In this document: piece after piece, positions 8,656 to 16,320 of the stretch
Layout of the letters: each line of letters begins with the position of its first letter
Numbering within the stretch: the stretch's first letter is position 1
Assembly (NCBI GenBank): GCA_937937835.1
Contig: CALDBJ010000127.1
Location: 15,867 to 79,866 of the forward strand
Direction of reading: 5' to 3'
DNA: 64,000 nucleotides
DNA from: an uncultured Collinsella sp.
GTDB taxonomy: Bacteria > Actinomycetota > Coriobacteriia > Coriobacteriales > Coriobacteriaceae
Notes under the pieces: generated by a model
Database searches by the model: none
Seen by the model: the letters and a program-made list of their open reading frames with translations, nothing else
Told to the model about the DNA's origin: nothing
Translations under genes and position numbers: made by a program

Positions 8656-9126
8656 CTAGCGATTACGCTCCTTAAGCGCGCGGTCAATCTCGCGCTGAAC
8701 GTCGCGCTTGGCCATATCCTCGCGCTTGTCGTAAAACTTCTTGCCGCGGCCTAGGCCCAGCAGCAGCTTTACGCGGCCGTCGGTATTAAAATACAGCTCC
8801 AGCGGCACCAGGGCATAGCCGCGATTACGTAGCTTACCGTCGAGAAAGTCAATCTCCTTGCGGTGCAGCAGCAGACGACGACGGCGATCAGGGTCGCGGT
8901 TCCACACGCCACCATGGCTATAAGGATGAATATGCAGCCCCACGAGCCAGCACTCGCCGCCACGAATCAGTGCAAAGGTGTCGGTGATCTGGCACGCGCG
9001 CTCGCGAATCGACTTGACCTCGGTACCGCTCAGCTCAATGCCGCACTCAAAGGTCTCATCGATAAAGTACTCGTGGTGTGCCGAGCGATTCTTGGAGATG
9101 AGCTTGCGCTCGCGCTTACTGGGCAT
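8656..9126 (-). CDS. smpB: SsrA-binding protein
   Basis: SmpB brings tmRNA to ribosomes stalled on broken messages. The 156-residue product has the family sequence from KLISKNRSAHHEYFIDETFECGIELSGTEVKS (residues about 8-40, split here over the beta-barrel core) to the basic C-terminal tail KREDMAKRDVQREIDRALKER, which folds in the decoding centre. The start at 9126 follows GAGGAGG, located inside the end of the upstream TPR gene, and the two genes overlap by 11 bases. The tmRNA gene itself is not in the window. Confidence 0.95.
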   Translation of the reverse strand: MPSKRERKLISKNRSAHHEYFIDETFECGIELSGTEVKSIRERACQITDTFALIRGGECWLVGLHIHPYSHGGVWNRDPDRRRRLLLHRKEIDFLDGKLRNRGYALVPLELYFNTDGRVKLLLGLGRGKKFYDKREDMAKRDVQREIDRALKERNR

Positions 9127-10033
9127 CGCTGGCCTCCTCGGTCCCATCGACGTTTGAGCCCGCGGCGTCGCGCTTTGCCTTGCGCTCAGCATTGAGCTCG
9201 GCATCGCTCTCGCGCACCAGTTTGATAATCGCCGCGCAGGCCTCCTCGCCCACAAGGTCGCGAGCACGCACTGTCAGGCGCGTCGCCTCCTGCTTGTCGC
9301 CGTCGCTTGCAGCATCGGTCGCGCACATAATCAGGCAGATGGCAATCTCGGCCGAAGGCGAGGTCGGCACGCCTTGCAGGGCCAGTTCACCCATCACGTG
9401 CTCGTCGCTCTCCTCGGCGGCATCCGGATAGGTGGTATGAATCTTGTTGAGCAGGCGCGTCGTGTGCGCATCGTTGGGCGCTAAGCGCAGTGCCAGACGC
9501 GCGCAACCCACGGCGGCCGAGACATTCTCGGTCTCGGGCTCAAGGAAATACTGGCCCAAGTTGGCATAGGCGCGGGCGGCACACTTGCCATCGCTTGCAC
9601 GCTCCAGCACCGAAAACGAGAGCGATGCCCATTCCTGCTTGTCCTCGAGCGCGCGGAACAGCTCGGCCAAGTCCAAGCGATAGTTGCAGTTCATGGGGTC
9701 CCAACGCACAGCCTGCATCAGGGCATTACGAGCGCTCACATAATCCTGCTGGCGAATGTAGGCAAACGCCATGTCAGAGTACAGGCGGTCAAACGGCACC
9801 TCGACCTGCACGAGCTCGCGCGGATCCTTCTCCACGCGGCGATAGGCCAAGCGCTCAAACTTGCTATCGAAGCTAAAGTATTGGCGCTTCTCCTCCGTCT
9901 TGCACTCAGCGTCGATATACTCCTCGGCGAGCTCCACCAGACGCTCCAGCAGCGGCGTCGCCGTAGCCAGGTCGCCCTGCGCCAGATAGTTCTCGGCATA
10001 CGTGATGTCTTCCAAGCTGATAGGCAGGTCCAT
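9116..10033 (-). CDS. TPR-repeat protein of unknown function
   Basis: The 305-residue protein is soluble and mostly helical. Tetratricopeptide-like repeats run through the middle, for example AFAYIRQQDYVSARNALMQA followed by DPMNCNYRLDLAELFRALED. The N-terminus resembles a further repeat (AENYLAQGDLATATPLLERL). The C-terminus is charged and low in complexity. TPRs mediate protein binding; no enzyme motif is visible. The gene overlaps smpB by 11 bases, so the two are translated together. The start MDLPISLED follows CGAGGAGTAGCT. Confidence 0.75.
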   Translation of the reverse strand: MDLPISLEDITYAENYLAQGDLATATPLLERLVELAEEYIDAECKTEEKRQYFSFDSKFERLAYRRVEKDPRELVQVEVPFDRLYSDMAFAYIRQQDYVSARNALMQAVRWDPMNCNYRLDLAELFRALEDKQEWASLSFSVLERASDGKCAARAYANLGQYFLEPETENVSAAVGCARLALRLAPNDAHTTRLLNKIHTTYPDAAEESDEHVMGELALQGVPTSPSAEIAICLIMCATDAASDGDKQEATRLTVRARDLVGEEACAAIIKLVRESDAELNAERKAKRDAAGSNVDGTEEASDAQ

Positions 10034-10087
10034 AGCTACTCCTCGATCTGAGCGAAACACGGCAGGCGCCGTATATACGGTCGATAC

Positions 10088-10118
10088 ACAAAACCCGGGT
10101 CTCTTGCGAGGCCCGGGC
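10088..10118 (-). terminator. Terminator of the tRNA-Gln/tRNA-Glu transcript
   Basis: The minus strand shows CCCGGG, a 12-base loop, CCCGGG, then TTTTGTG, directly after the tRNA-Glu gene. Confidence 0.7.
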
Positions 10119-10131
10119 GTTCATTTGTGGG

Positions 10132-10205
10132 TAGCCCGTACCAGATTCGAACTGGTGATCTCCGCCTTGAGAGGGCGGCGTCCTAAACCGCTAGACGAAC
10201 GGGCC
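10132..10205 (-). tRNA. tRNA-Glu (anticodon CTC)
   Basis: Read on the minus strand the gene begins GGCCCGTTCGTCTAG, typical of glutamate tRNAs. It has the anticodon stem-loop CCGCC-CTCTCAA-GGCGG (anticodon CTC for codon GAG) and a T-loop GTTCGAATC. The acceptor stem pairs GGCCCGT with ACGGGCT; the first pair is G-U. CCA is not encoded. Confidence 0.92.
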
Positions 10206-10222
10206 ATATGTAGCAAATGCAA

Positions 10223-10296
10223 TGGCTGGGATGGAGGGAGTCGAACCCCCATTGACGGAACCAGAATCCGCTGTCCTGCCATTAGACGACATCCCA
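10223..10296 (-). tRNA. tRNA-Gln (anticodon CTG)
   Basis: On the minus strand it begins TGGGATGTCGTCTAATGG, with the anticodon loop TTCTGGT (anticodon CTG for codon CAG), the T-loop GTTCGACTC, acceptor end ATCCCA-G and an encoded CCA. It is 17 bases upstream of tRNA-Glu, with which it is co-transcribed. Confidence 0.93.
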
Positions 10297-10340
10297 ATGA
10301 CTGCATCGCTGCGCTCGGCTGTGCCTTTGCGCAAGAAAGA

Positions 10341-10369
10341 AATATACGGGAAGTCACGCCATGACGCAA
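10341..10369 (-). promoter_or_regulatory. Candidate promoter of the tRNA pair
   Basis: On the minus strand TTGCGT and TATATT are separated by exactly 17 bp, 45 bases before tRNA-Gln. There is no other gene between this site and the tRNAs. Confidence 0.65.
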
Positions 10370-10572
10370 GCCCCAATTTTGACTTTTTTGAAATTCGGTC
10401 AAATTGGCCTAATTTCGTCCAACCCGTGAAGGACCTGTGAAGCCGACCGCTGTACACGAAGGGCAAAACGCCGCGAGCGGTAGCCGTCAACCGTTGGCAG
10501 ATTCTACTGCGAAAACGATAGCACCAGGCAACACAATCGAAGTATCAATGATCGCGTAGATATCGAGGCGCC

Positions 10573-10983
10573 ATGGACGAAGAGCTTGATTACCTATGGG
10601 AGACCCTGGGCCTCGAGATCACTGCCGACCTTTGGCCCGAACGGGACAAAATCCATCCCACGCTGCGCCCCGCCATCACGGTGATGCAGGCAAATTACCG
10701 CCACGCCTCATTTTTGATCATGCGGACGTCATGGCATGCGGCGCTCCCCGACCTCAAGCGCATCCAGGCAAGCCTCGTCGAGCTGTCCGGCATGCCGACC
10801 GTCATATCCGAGACGAACCTGGAGCAGCGGCAGCGCGAGCGCCTGCAGCGGCAACGGATTCCGTTTATCTGTCCCGGCGTTCAGGCATACCTGCCCTTTA
10901 TGGACGAGGAGTACTGGAGCGGCAAGCCCAACAAGCACGTAAAGGTCTACGATCCGCACGAATGGGCGCGGCTTGAGGATTAG
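10573..10983 (+). CDS. Small protein resembling the N-terminal domain of a MarR-associated family
   Basis: The protein has 136 residues and no membrane segment or signal peptide. The phrase EQRQRERLQRQRIPFICPGVQAYLPF resembles (from memory) the block RQRxALIxxxIPFIV.G.Q.YLPFLG found before a winged helix in some Firmicutes and actinobacterial MarR-type proteins. Here the protein ends soon after that block and has no winged helix. It could be a naturally short form or a shortened gene. It stands alone, convergent with the ArsC-like gene, and three hairpin repeats begin 18 bases after its stop. Function unknown. Confidence 0.6.
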   Translation: MDEELDYLWETLGLEITADLWPERDKIHPTLRPAITVMQANYRHASFLIMRTSWHAALPDLKRIQASLVELSGMPTVISETNLEQRQRERLQRQRIPFICPGVQAYLPFMDEEYWSGKPNKHVKVYDPHEWARLED

Positions 10984-11000
10984 CGCATATGCCCGCCAAC

Positions 11001-11172
11001 CGGAAAGCTCATCCCGGAATTTACGTCCAGAACGGGACGCGCTTTCCCCTAGAGGCCCCAAACGGAAACCGTATCCCAGATTTCGCGCTCAAACTGGGAT
11101 ACGGTTTCCGCTAGCCCCTTCAACCGGAAACTGCGTCCCGGAATCCGAGCTCAAAACGGGTCGCACTTTCCG
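11001..11172. repeat. Tandem array of three 48-bp hairpin units (family B)
   Basis: The units lie at 11001-11048, 11063-11110 and 11125-11172, each 48 bp with 14-bp spacers, so the period is exactly 62 bp. Each begins CGGAAA and ends TTTCC(G/C), with inner arms around TCCC and GGG. The inner stem bases differ between units; in unit 2 they stay fully paired (CCGTATCCCA / TGGGATACGG). Both spacers begin CTAG. The array lies between the 3' ends of two convergent genes. Confidence 0.9.
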
Positions 11173-11178
11173 CAGCCG

Positions 11179-11538
11179 CTACAGAAACGCCTCGGCCCAA
11201 GCCGCTTCCCTAAAGCCGGGAATCGCAAAGTCGTCGCCCACCAGCAGCGGACGCTTGACCAGCATGCCGTCGGTCGCCAGCAGCTCGTAGCACTCCCGAT
11301 CCGTCATGCCCGCATCCAGACGCGCCTTCAGGCCCAGCTCTCGATATTTCATGCCCGACGAATTAAAGAAGCGCCGCACCGGCAGCCCCGAACGAGCAAT
11401 CCAGGTCGCAAGCTCATCAGCCGTGGGATTGTCCAAAACGATATCGCGATCGATATACTCTACCCCATGTTCGTCCAGCCATGCCTTGGCCTTCTTACAG
11501 GTCGAGCACTTGGGATATTCAACAAACAATACCGCCAT
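11179..11538 (-). CDS. ArsC/Spx-family thioredoxin-fold protein
   Basis: The 119-residue product has the ArsC/Spx/YffB fold signature FVEYPKCSTCKKAKAWLDE with Cys11 and Cys14, then RDIVLDNPTADELATWIARSG and the C-terminal KRPLLVGDD. Family members are arsenate reductases or RNA polymerase-binding stress regulators (Spx, MgsR); sequence alone does not separate these. No arsenic genes are nearby, and the CxxC pair is closer to YffB/Spx types than to single-cysteine plasmid ArsC. The start MAVLFVEYP follows AAAGGAAA. Confidence 0.85.
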   Translation of the reverse strand: MAVLFVEYPKCSTCKKAKAWLDEHGVEYIDRDIVLDNPTADELATWIARSGLPVRRFFNSSGMKYRELGLKARLDAGMTDRECYELLATDGMLVKRPLLVGDDFAIPGFREAAWAEAFL

Positions 11539-11660
11539 GGGATTTCCTTTCTTAGAGAAAACAGGTGTCTGGAAAACTGCACATCGACGACCACTCGCGA
11601 TTGCAACCGTTATTGTAGTCAATGTCGAAGCATAGGCAGTCGCGATGTCTCGTCTTAAGG

Positions 11661-12242
11661 CTAGCGCCTCGCATGGGCGCCGATCGGCCGAGTCGCATGG
11701 CGCACCAACGCCGCTGCCAGCAATACCAACAGCATGGCGGTGACATAGCCCGCAGCATCGAATCCTAAATCGATAACGTCGAAATGCCTGCCGGGAACAA
11801 AGATCTTATGTACCTGATCGCCAACGGAGCAGGCGACGCAAAAGAGCAATACGGGCACGCAACGGGAGCATACGCTCCACGGACGCCTGGAAAAGCAAAC
11901 CACGACCACCGAGGCGAACAATCCGACGAAGAAAAACTCTACGGTATGGGCAACGCGACGGACGTTTGTGCCCGCCCACATGCGAATGGAAGCAAGTCGG
12001 CCAGACCGGACATTCGAGGCAGCCGAATCGGTGCCCCCGGTCATTCCGTTCTCCGTCTGGGCTTCACCCGTGGCATCGGCAGCCTGAACGCCCGTAGCCT
12101 GACCCTCCACCACACGCGCGGTGGACTCGCTCAGCAACGACGTCTCCACCGCATTTTGCTCCGTCAGCACCCAGATGCCCGCCAGCGTTGCAGCGAACAG
12201 AACGATCGCGGTCCATCCGATTATTTGTTTTACACGCGCCAA
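11661..12242 (-). CDS. VanZ-like membrane protein
   Basis: The protein has about 193 residues, with an N-terminal helix (IIGWTAIVLFAATLAGIWVL), a Ser/Thr/Gly-rich linker of about 70 residues, and a C-terminal VanZ-like domain. That domain has the family pattern RRVAHTVEFFFVGLFASVV and, further on, DQVHKIFVPGRHFDVIDLGF. VanZ proteins give low-level teicoplanin resistance in enterococci; most relatives have no known function. The start is probably TTG at 12242, since AAGGAGG lies 7 bases upstream and no ATG fits that site. The extracytoplasmic linker is longer than usual. Confidence 0.78.
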   Translation of the reverse strand: MARVKQIIGWTAIVLFAATLAGIWVLTEQNAVETSLLSESTARVVEGQATGVQAADATGEAQTENGMTGGTDSAASNVRSGRLASIRMWAGTNVRRVAHTVEFFFVGLFASVVVVCFSRRPWSVCSRCVPVLLFCVACSVGDQVHKIFVPGRHFDVIDLGFDAAGYVTAMLLVLLAAALVRHATRPIGAHARR

Positions 12243-12346
12243 GGGCCAACCTCCTTTTTTGAATATCAGCGAGTGTAGCCCCAAATGACATCGTCACCGT
12301 ATCAAAATTTGAATCGCAACAGGAAGCGACAAAGCGACGCAAACCC

Positions 12347-12952
12347 CTACCCCGCCTCGCGCATCCAGCGATCGAACGTCCCCACGCACACGCCCAGGCT
12401 TTTTGCTGCCTGGCTGCGGGTAATATCGCCTGCCTCATAGCTATCGCGCACCAGCTCAAACTGAGGAGGGCACGGCTTGCGAGGTCGACCGAAACGGACC
12501 CCTCGCGCCCGCGCCGCTGCAATCCCCTCCGCCTGGCGCCGATGGATATTCTCGCGCTCCACCTGCGCCACGTAGCTCAGCAGCTGCAGCACAATATCAG
12601 CAATCAGGGTGTTAGTCACATCCGGCGCGCCGCTGGCCCTGGCGCGCGTGTCAAGCAATGGCATATCCAACACCACAATGGCAACCCCGAGCACCTTGGT
12701 AATGCGTCGCCATTCCTCAAGAATCTCGGAGTAATTACGGCCAAGTCGGTCGATAGAAAGCACCACCAGCACGTCCCCGTCTCCCAGGACGTGCAGCAGC
12801 TCGCGATAACGCGGTCGATCGAAGTCCTTGCCGCTCGCATGGTCGGCATAAATATTCGCCGAGCCCACGCCATAGGCGCCCAGCGCATCCAGCTGCCGAT
12901 TAAGATTCTGATCGCGCGAACTCACCCGCGCATAACCGTACACCGTCGCCAT
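12347..12952 (-). CDS. Serine recombinase of the resolvase/invertase family
   Basis: The 201-residue product cuts and rejoins DNA through a serine. The catalytic domain begins GYARVSSRDQN with the nucleophile Ser11, continues with the arginine motif SIDRLGRNYSE and a long helix LSYVAQVERENIHRRQAEGI, and ends in a Hin-type helix-turn-helix (ITRSQAAKSLGVCVGTFDRWMREAG). Size and domain order fit small resolvases/invertases. No transposase, invertible genes or obvious recombination site is adjacent; a family D repeat lies 20 bases upstream. It may be a chromosomal remnant of a mobile element or a working inversion enzyme acting elsewhere. Confidence 0.9.
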   Translation of the reverse strand: MATVYGYARVSSRDQNLNRQLDALGAYGVGSANIYADHASGKDFDRPRYRELLHVLGDGDVLVVLSIDRLGRNYSEILEEWRRITKVLGVAIVVLDMPLLDTRARASGAPDVTNTLIADIVLQLLSYVAQVERENIHRRQAEGIAAARARGVRFGRPRKPCPPQFELVRDSYEAGDITRSQAAKSLGVCVGTFDRWMREAG

Positions 12953-12971
12953 CTCATCCCCGCTTTCTTGT

Positions 12972-13009
12972 AAACCTGCCAAAAGGGACAGGTTTATTTT
13001 GGTAGGTTT
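12972..13009. repeat. Palindromic repeat family D, copy 1
   Basis: AAACCTGCCAAAA and TTTTGGTAGGTTT form an inverted repeat around GGGACAGGTTTA. A second copy with the same core lies at 26037-26072. Confidence 0.75.
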
Positions 13010-13076
13010 TACCTCTCAAATAGCAGGTAAGCGGGCGGCCGAGCAGACGGCAAGGTAGCCACGATTCAAATGCGAA

Positions 13077-13098
13077 GGGCGGTCCCGAAAGGCCGCCC
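13077..13098 (-). terminator. Hairpin downstream of rnr
   Basis: GGGCGG/CCGCCC with a 10-base loop lies 30 bases after the rnr stop on the minus strand. The following T-run is poor (TTCGCATTT), so termination is only likely. Confidence 0.5.
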
Positions 13099-13128
13099 TC
13101 CGCTCCCCCACCATGAGTCGGGATTTGG

Positions 13129-15264
13129 CTAATGGATAAGCTTAAAGTCCAAGTGCCCACGCGTGGTATTGACGCGCGAGACCTCGATAATCACGCGCTG
13201 CCCCAGCTCGTAACGGGTGCCCGTGTCGGCACCTGTGAGCGTGAGCGCGTCCTCGTCGAACTCGAACCACTCGTTGCCCAGACTCTTGATCGAAACCAAG
13301 CCTTCGACCTGCGTTAGGTCCAAGCGCACAAAAAGGCCCATGCTGCTAACCCACGAGACGGTTCCGGCATAGCGCTCGCCCAGACGGTCCTCATAGTACT
13401 GGGCAATCTTGATCTTTTGCGTCGCATGGCTGGCGGCATCTGCCGCGCGCTCGGCATCGCTGCATGCGCGGCAGATCTGCGGCAGAATGCGCGGCAGTGA
13501 CTCGCGCCCCTTGCCGATCAGGCGCGGCGTACGGACCAGGGCGTCCTTGCCGCCCAGCTGCTCATAGGCCAACTGCAGCTTGAGTACGCGGTGCACCACC
13601 AGATCGGGGTAGCGACGGATGGGACTCGTAAAGTGACAGTAGCACGGCGCGGCGAGCGCAAAGTGGCCCTCGTTGCGCGGCTTGTACAGCGCGCGCTGCA
13701 TGCTGCGCAGAAGCAGCGTGTTAACGAGCGGTGCGTTGGCCGTACCGGCGGCAGCATCAACTGCAGCCTGCAGCTCATCGGGGCTCCCCAGGGCAATACC
13801 GGCAGCACGGCGATCGTCGATGATGCCTAGCTGCGCCAGCGCAACGGCGGCACCGTGCAGGCTATCGGGGCTCGGATCTTCATGCACGCGATAGCAGGCC
13901 TCGATATCACGGTCTGCCAGCCACTCTGCAACGCACTCGTTGGCGAGCAGCATGGCTTCCTCGATAAGCGACGTGGCACACGAACGCTCACGCGCCACAA
14001 TCTGCACGGGCACTCCGTCCTCATCCAATAGAGCGCGAATCTCGGCTGTGTCAAAATCGACTGAGCCGCGGGCGCGACGAATACGACGGCGAAGTTCGGC
14101 GAGTTCGTTAGCGGAGACAAGGAAATCGCCGAGGTCGATGTTGTAGCCGCGGGCGGCCTCCTCGCACGCAAGACCGCGCTCAAGCGCTTCCTCGCGCGAG
14201 GTCTCGGCAGCCGCAACATCCTCGGCTGCACCCTCCAGCACCGAATACTCAACCGCGCCGGCACGCACCAGCAGCGCCTCGGCGCCGTCATAGTCCATAC
14301 GCACACGCGAGCGAATCACGCTGGGATACGGATCGTAATGCCGCACGCGACCCTGCGCATCGAGCTCGATATCGACGGTAAACGCAAGACGGTCCTCGTC
14401 AGGGCGAAGCGAGCACAGGTCATTGGACAGGCGTTCGGGCAGCATGGGAAGCACGCGATCGGCCAGATACACCGATGTCGCACGATGGCGAGCCTCAAGA
14501 TCGATATGCCCGTCCCAAGCCACATAGTGTGAAACGTCGGCGATATGCACACCCAGCTTGTAGCCACCCTCGGGCGTGCGCTCCAACGAAATGGCATCGT
14601 CAAAGTCGCGCGCGTCGACCGGGTCGATCGTGATGACAAAGCGGTCGCGCAGATCGCGGCGGAGCGGGTCCTTAAGCGCCGCGGACACATCGAGCGAAAG
14701 CCCCTCGGCCTCGTCCAGCGCGGCCTCGGGATAGCTATCGGTATAGCCGTAACGCGCCATCACATATTGAACGCCCAAATCGGACGCGTCATCTCCGCCA
14801 ATGCGGCGCTCGATCGTCACGGTACCCGATTCCAGGCGCGTCGGGTAGGTCAAAATGCGCGCGACAACAGCATCACCCGGGTGGACACCCAGACGATCCG
14901 CCGAGGTATCCTCGGGCAGAATGAAGAAGTCGGCCTTCAGACGCGAATCGAGCGGCTCGATCACACCGAGCGGACCGGCGGTCTGGTACGTGCCCACCAC
15001 GCTTATGGCTGCACGCTCAACCACGCTTTCGATCACGGCGCGCCGCTCACCGTGCGGGCTGTTCTTAATGCTCACGGCAACGGTATCGCCATCCATGATC
15101 TCGCGCTTACCGCGGCCCATGACCTTGTAGTCGCCGTTTTCGGTTACAACGTAGGCGCTATGCTCATGGAGCTGCACGCGCCCGGTCAGGCTCGGACGGC
15201 GTTCGCTGCGCACCGGCCCGCGCTGATTGCGAGCTCCACGCTTATGCTTGTTATTGCGCCCCAT
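13129..15264 (-). CDS. rnr: Ribonuclease R (RNase II/R family 3'-5' exoribonuclease)
   Basis: The 711-residue enzyme degrades structured RNA from the 3' end. Cold-shock-type OB domains occupy about residues 25-190. The RNB catalytic domain starts near residue 211 with the metal-binding aspartates in TIDPVDARDFDDAIS and continues with LADRVLPMLPERLSNDLCSL and FTSPIRRYPDLVVHRVLK. A C-terminal S1 domain (about 625-705, YAGTVSWVSSMGLFVRLD) completes it. Length is slightly below E. coli RNase R because the N-terminal helix-turn-helix domain is replaced by a short basic stretch. RNase R and SmpB act together in trans-translation, and smpB lies 4 kb away on the same strand. The start MGRNNKHKRG follows TTAGGAGG. 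Confidence 0.95.
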   Translation of the reverse strand: MGRNNKHKRGARNQRGPVRSERRPSLTGRVQLHEHSAYVVTENGDYKVMGRGKREIMDGDTVAVSIKNSPHGERRAVIESVVERAAISVVGTYQTAGPLGVIEPLDSRLKADFFILPEDTSADRLGVHPGDAVVARILTYPTRLESGTVTIERRIGGDDASDLGVQYVMARYGYTDSYPEAALDEAEGLSLDVSAALKDPLRRDLRDRFVITIDPVDARDFDDAISLERTPEGGYKLGVHIADVSHYVAWDGHIDLEARHRATSVYLADRVLPMLPERLSNDLCSLRPDEDRLAFTVDIELDAQGRVRHYDPYPSVIRSRVRMDYDGAEALLVRAGAVEYSVLEGAAEDVAAAETSREEALERGLACEEAARGYNIDLGDFLVSANELAELRRRIRRARGSVDFDTAEIRALLDEDGVPVQIVARERSCATSLIEEAMLLANECVAEWLADRDIEACYRVHEDPSPDSLHGAAVALAQLGIIDDRRAAGIALGSPDELQAAVDAAAGTANAPLVNTLLLRSMQRALYKPRNEGHFALAAPCYCHFTSPIRRYPDLVVHRVLKLQLAYEQLGGKDALVRTPRLIGKGRESLPRILPQICRACSDAERAADAASHATQKIKIAQYYEDRLGERYAGTVSWVSSMGLFVRLDLTQVEGLVSIKSLGNEWFEFDEDALTLTGADTGTRYELGQRVIIEVSRVNTTRGHLDFKLIH

Positions 15265-15341
15265 GGCGCCTCCTAACTATCGATTGCGAACTCCAAAGAG
15301 TCTACCCAAATGATTCGCTTTCCTGCCGTCCCCTAGGGATC

Positions 15342-15375
15342 AAAAAACGGGCCGCCCCATAAGAGACGACCCGTT
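15342..15375 (-). terminator. Intrinsic terminator of ftsEX
   Basis: On the minus strand an AACGGG...CCCGTT stem with a loop around TTATG is followed by TTTTTT, 25 bases after the ftsX stop. Confidence 0.8.
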
Positions 15376-15399
15376 GGAAGGGATGAATTCCAAGCATGC

Positions 15400-16320
15400 C
15401 TACACGCGCAGGTAGCGGCGCATGGCGATGGCAGAACCAAAGAGACCGATAATCACACCGACCAGAATCAGCGCAGCATAGGTCACCAGGTAGTACTGCA
15501 TCGGCAGGGCAAACGACATCCAGCCGATGCTCTCCTGCAGACGCGGAATCATCAGATTGCGCAGCAGCTCCAGAACGCCGATGGAAAGCAGCGAGCCCAA
15601 AATGGCCTGCAGCACGCCCTCGGTGATAAACGGGCCACGAATGAAGCCGTTGCTGGCGCCGACCAGACGCATAATCGCAATCTCACGACGACGCGCCGTG
15701 ATGGACAGGCGAATCGTGTTGTTGATGAAGATGAATGCGATAAAGGTCAGAAGACCAACGAGCACCACGGCGGCGATGCGGATGTAGTTGGTCACCTGGA
15801 ACAGGCGGCTCACTTCCTCCTGGCCGTACAGCACGCTCGCGTTGACGTCGCCGTCATCCGCGATCTTCTGGAAATCGGCATCCTTCTTGAGCTTCTTTGC
15901 CGTGCTCTCGACCTTGGACGGATCGTCCATCTCAATAGCGAAGGAAGCCGGCAGCGGGTTCTGGCCATCGAGCGCGCTCATGGTGGCGTCGGCGTTGCCC
16001 GACATCTTGCTCGTATACTCGGCCAGCGCGTCGTCCTTGTCCTTATAGGTCACGGACTTGACGTTATTCCACGTCTTAAGCTCGGCCTCAAAAGCCTGAA
16101 CATCGGCCTGATCGGCGTCATCACTAATGAACGCGTTGATGACAACCTGATCCTCGACGGTGCCGATCACGGAGTTCAGCATCGCAGAGCCCATGATGAA
16201 CAGGCCGATGATAAACAGCGAAAGGAAGATCGTGATGACGGCGCCGAGCGAGGTAGTCCAGTTACGGAAGAAGTGGCTGATTGCCTCTTTGAAGGAGTAG
16301 CCCACGTTAGTTGGTGCCAT
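15400..16320 (-). CDS. ftsX: Cell-division ABC transporter permease FtsX
   Basis: FtsX is the membrane half of FtsEX, which turns on cell-wall hydrolases at the division site. The 306-residue product has a short cytoplasmic start, one membrane helix (about 22-45), a large extracellular domain (about 50-170), and three membrane helices at the C-terminus (FtsX/MacB core, with RLVGASNGFIRGPFITEGV). The topology is the standard four-helix one. Its start overlaps the end of ftsE by 14 bases, showing translational coupling. Confidence 0.95.
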   Translation of the reverse strand: MAPTNVGYSFKEAISHFFRNWTTSLGAVITIFLSLFIIGLFIMGSAMLNSVIGTVEDQVVINAFISDDADQADVQAFEAELKTWNNVKSVTYKDKDDALAEYTSKMSGNADATMSALDGQNPLPASFAIEMDDPSKVESTAKKLKKDADFQKIADDGDVNASVLYGQEEVSRLFQVTNYIRIAAVVLVGLLTFIAFIFINNTIRLSITARRREIAIMRLVGASNGFIRGPFITEGVLQAILGSLLSIGVLELLRNLMIPRLQESIGWMSFALPMQYYLVTYAALILVGVIIGLFGSAIAMRRYLRV

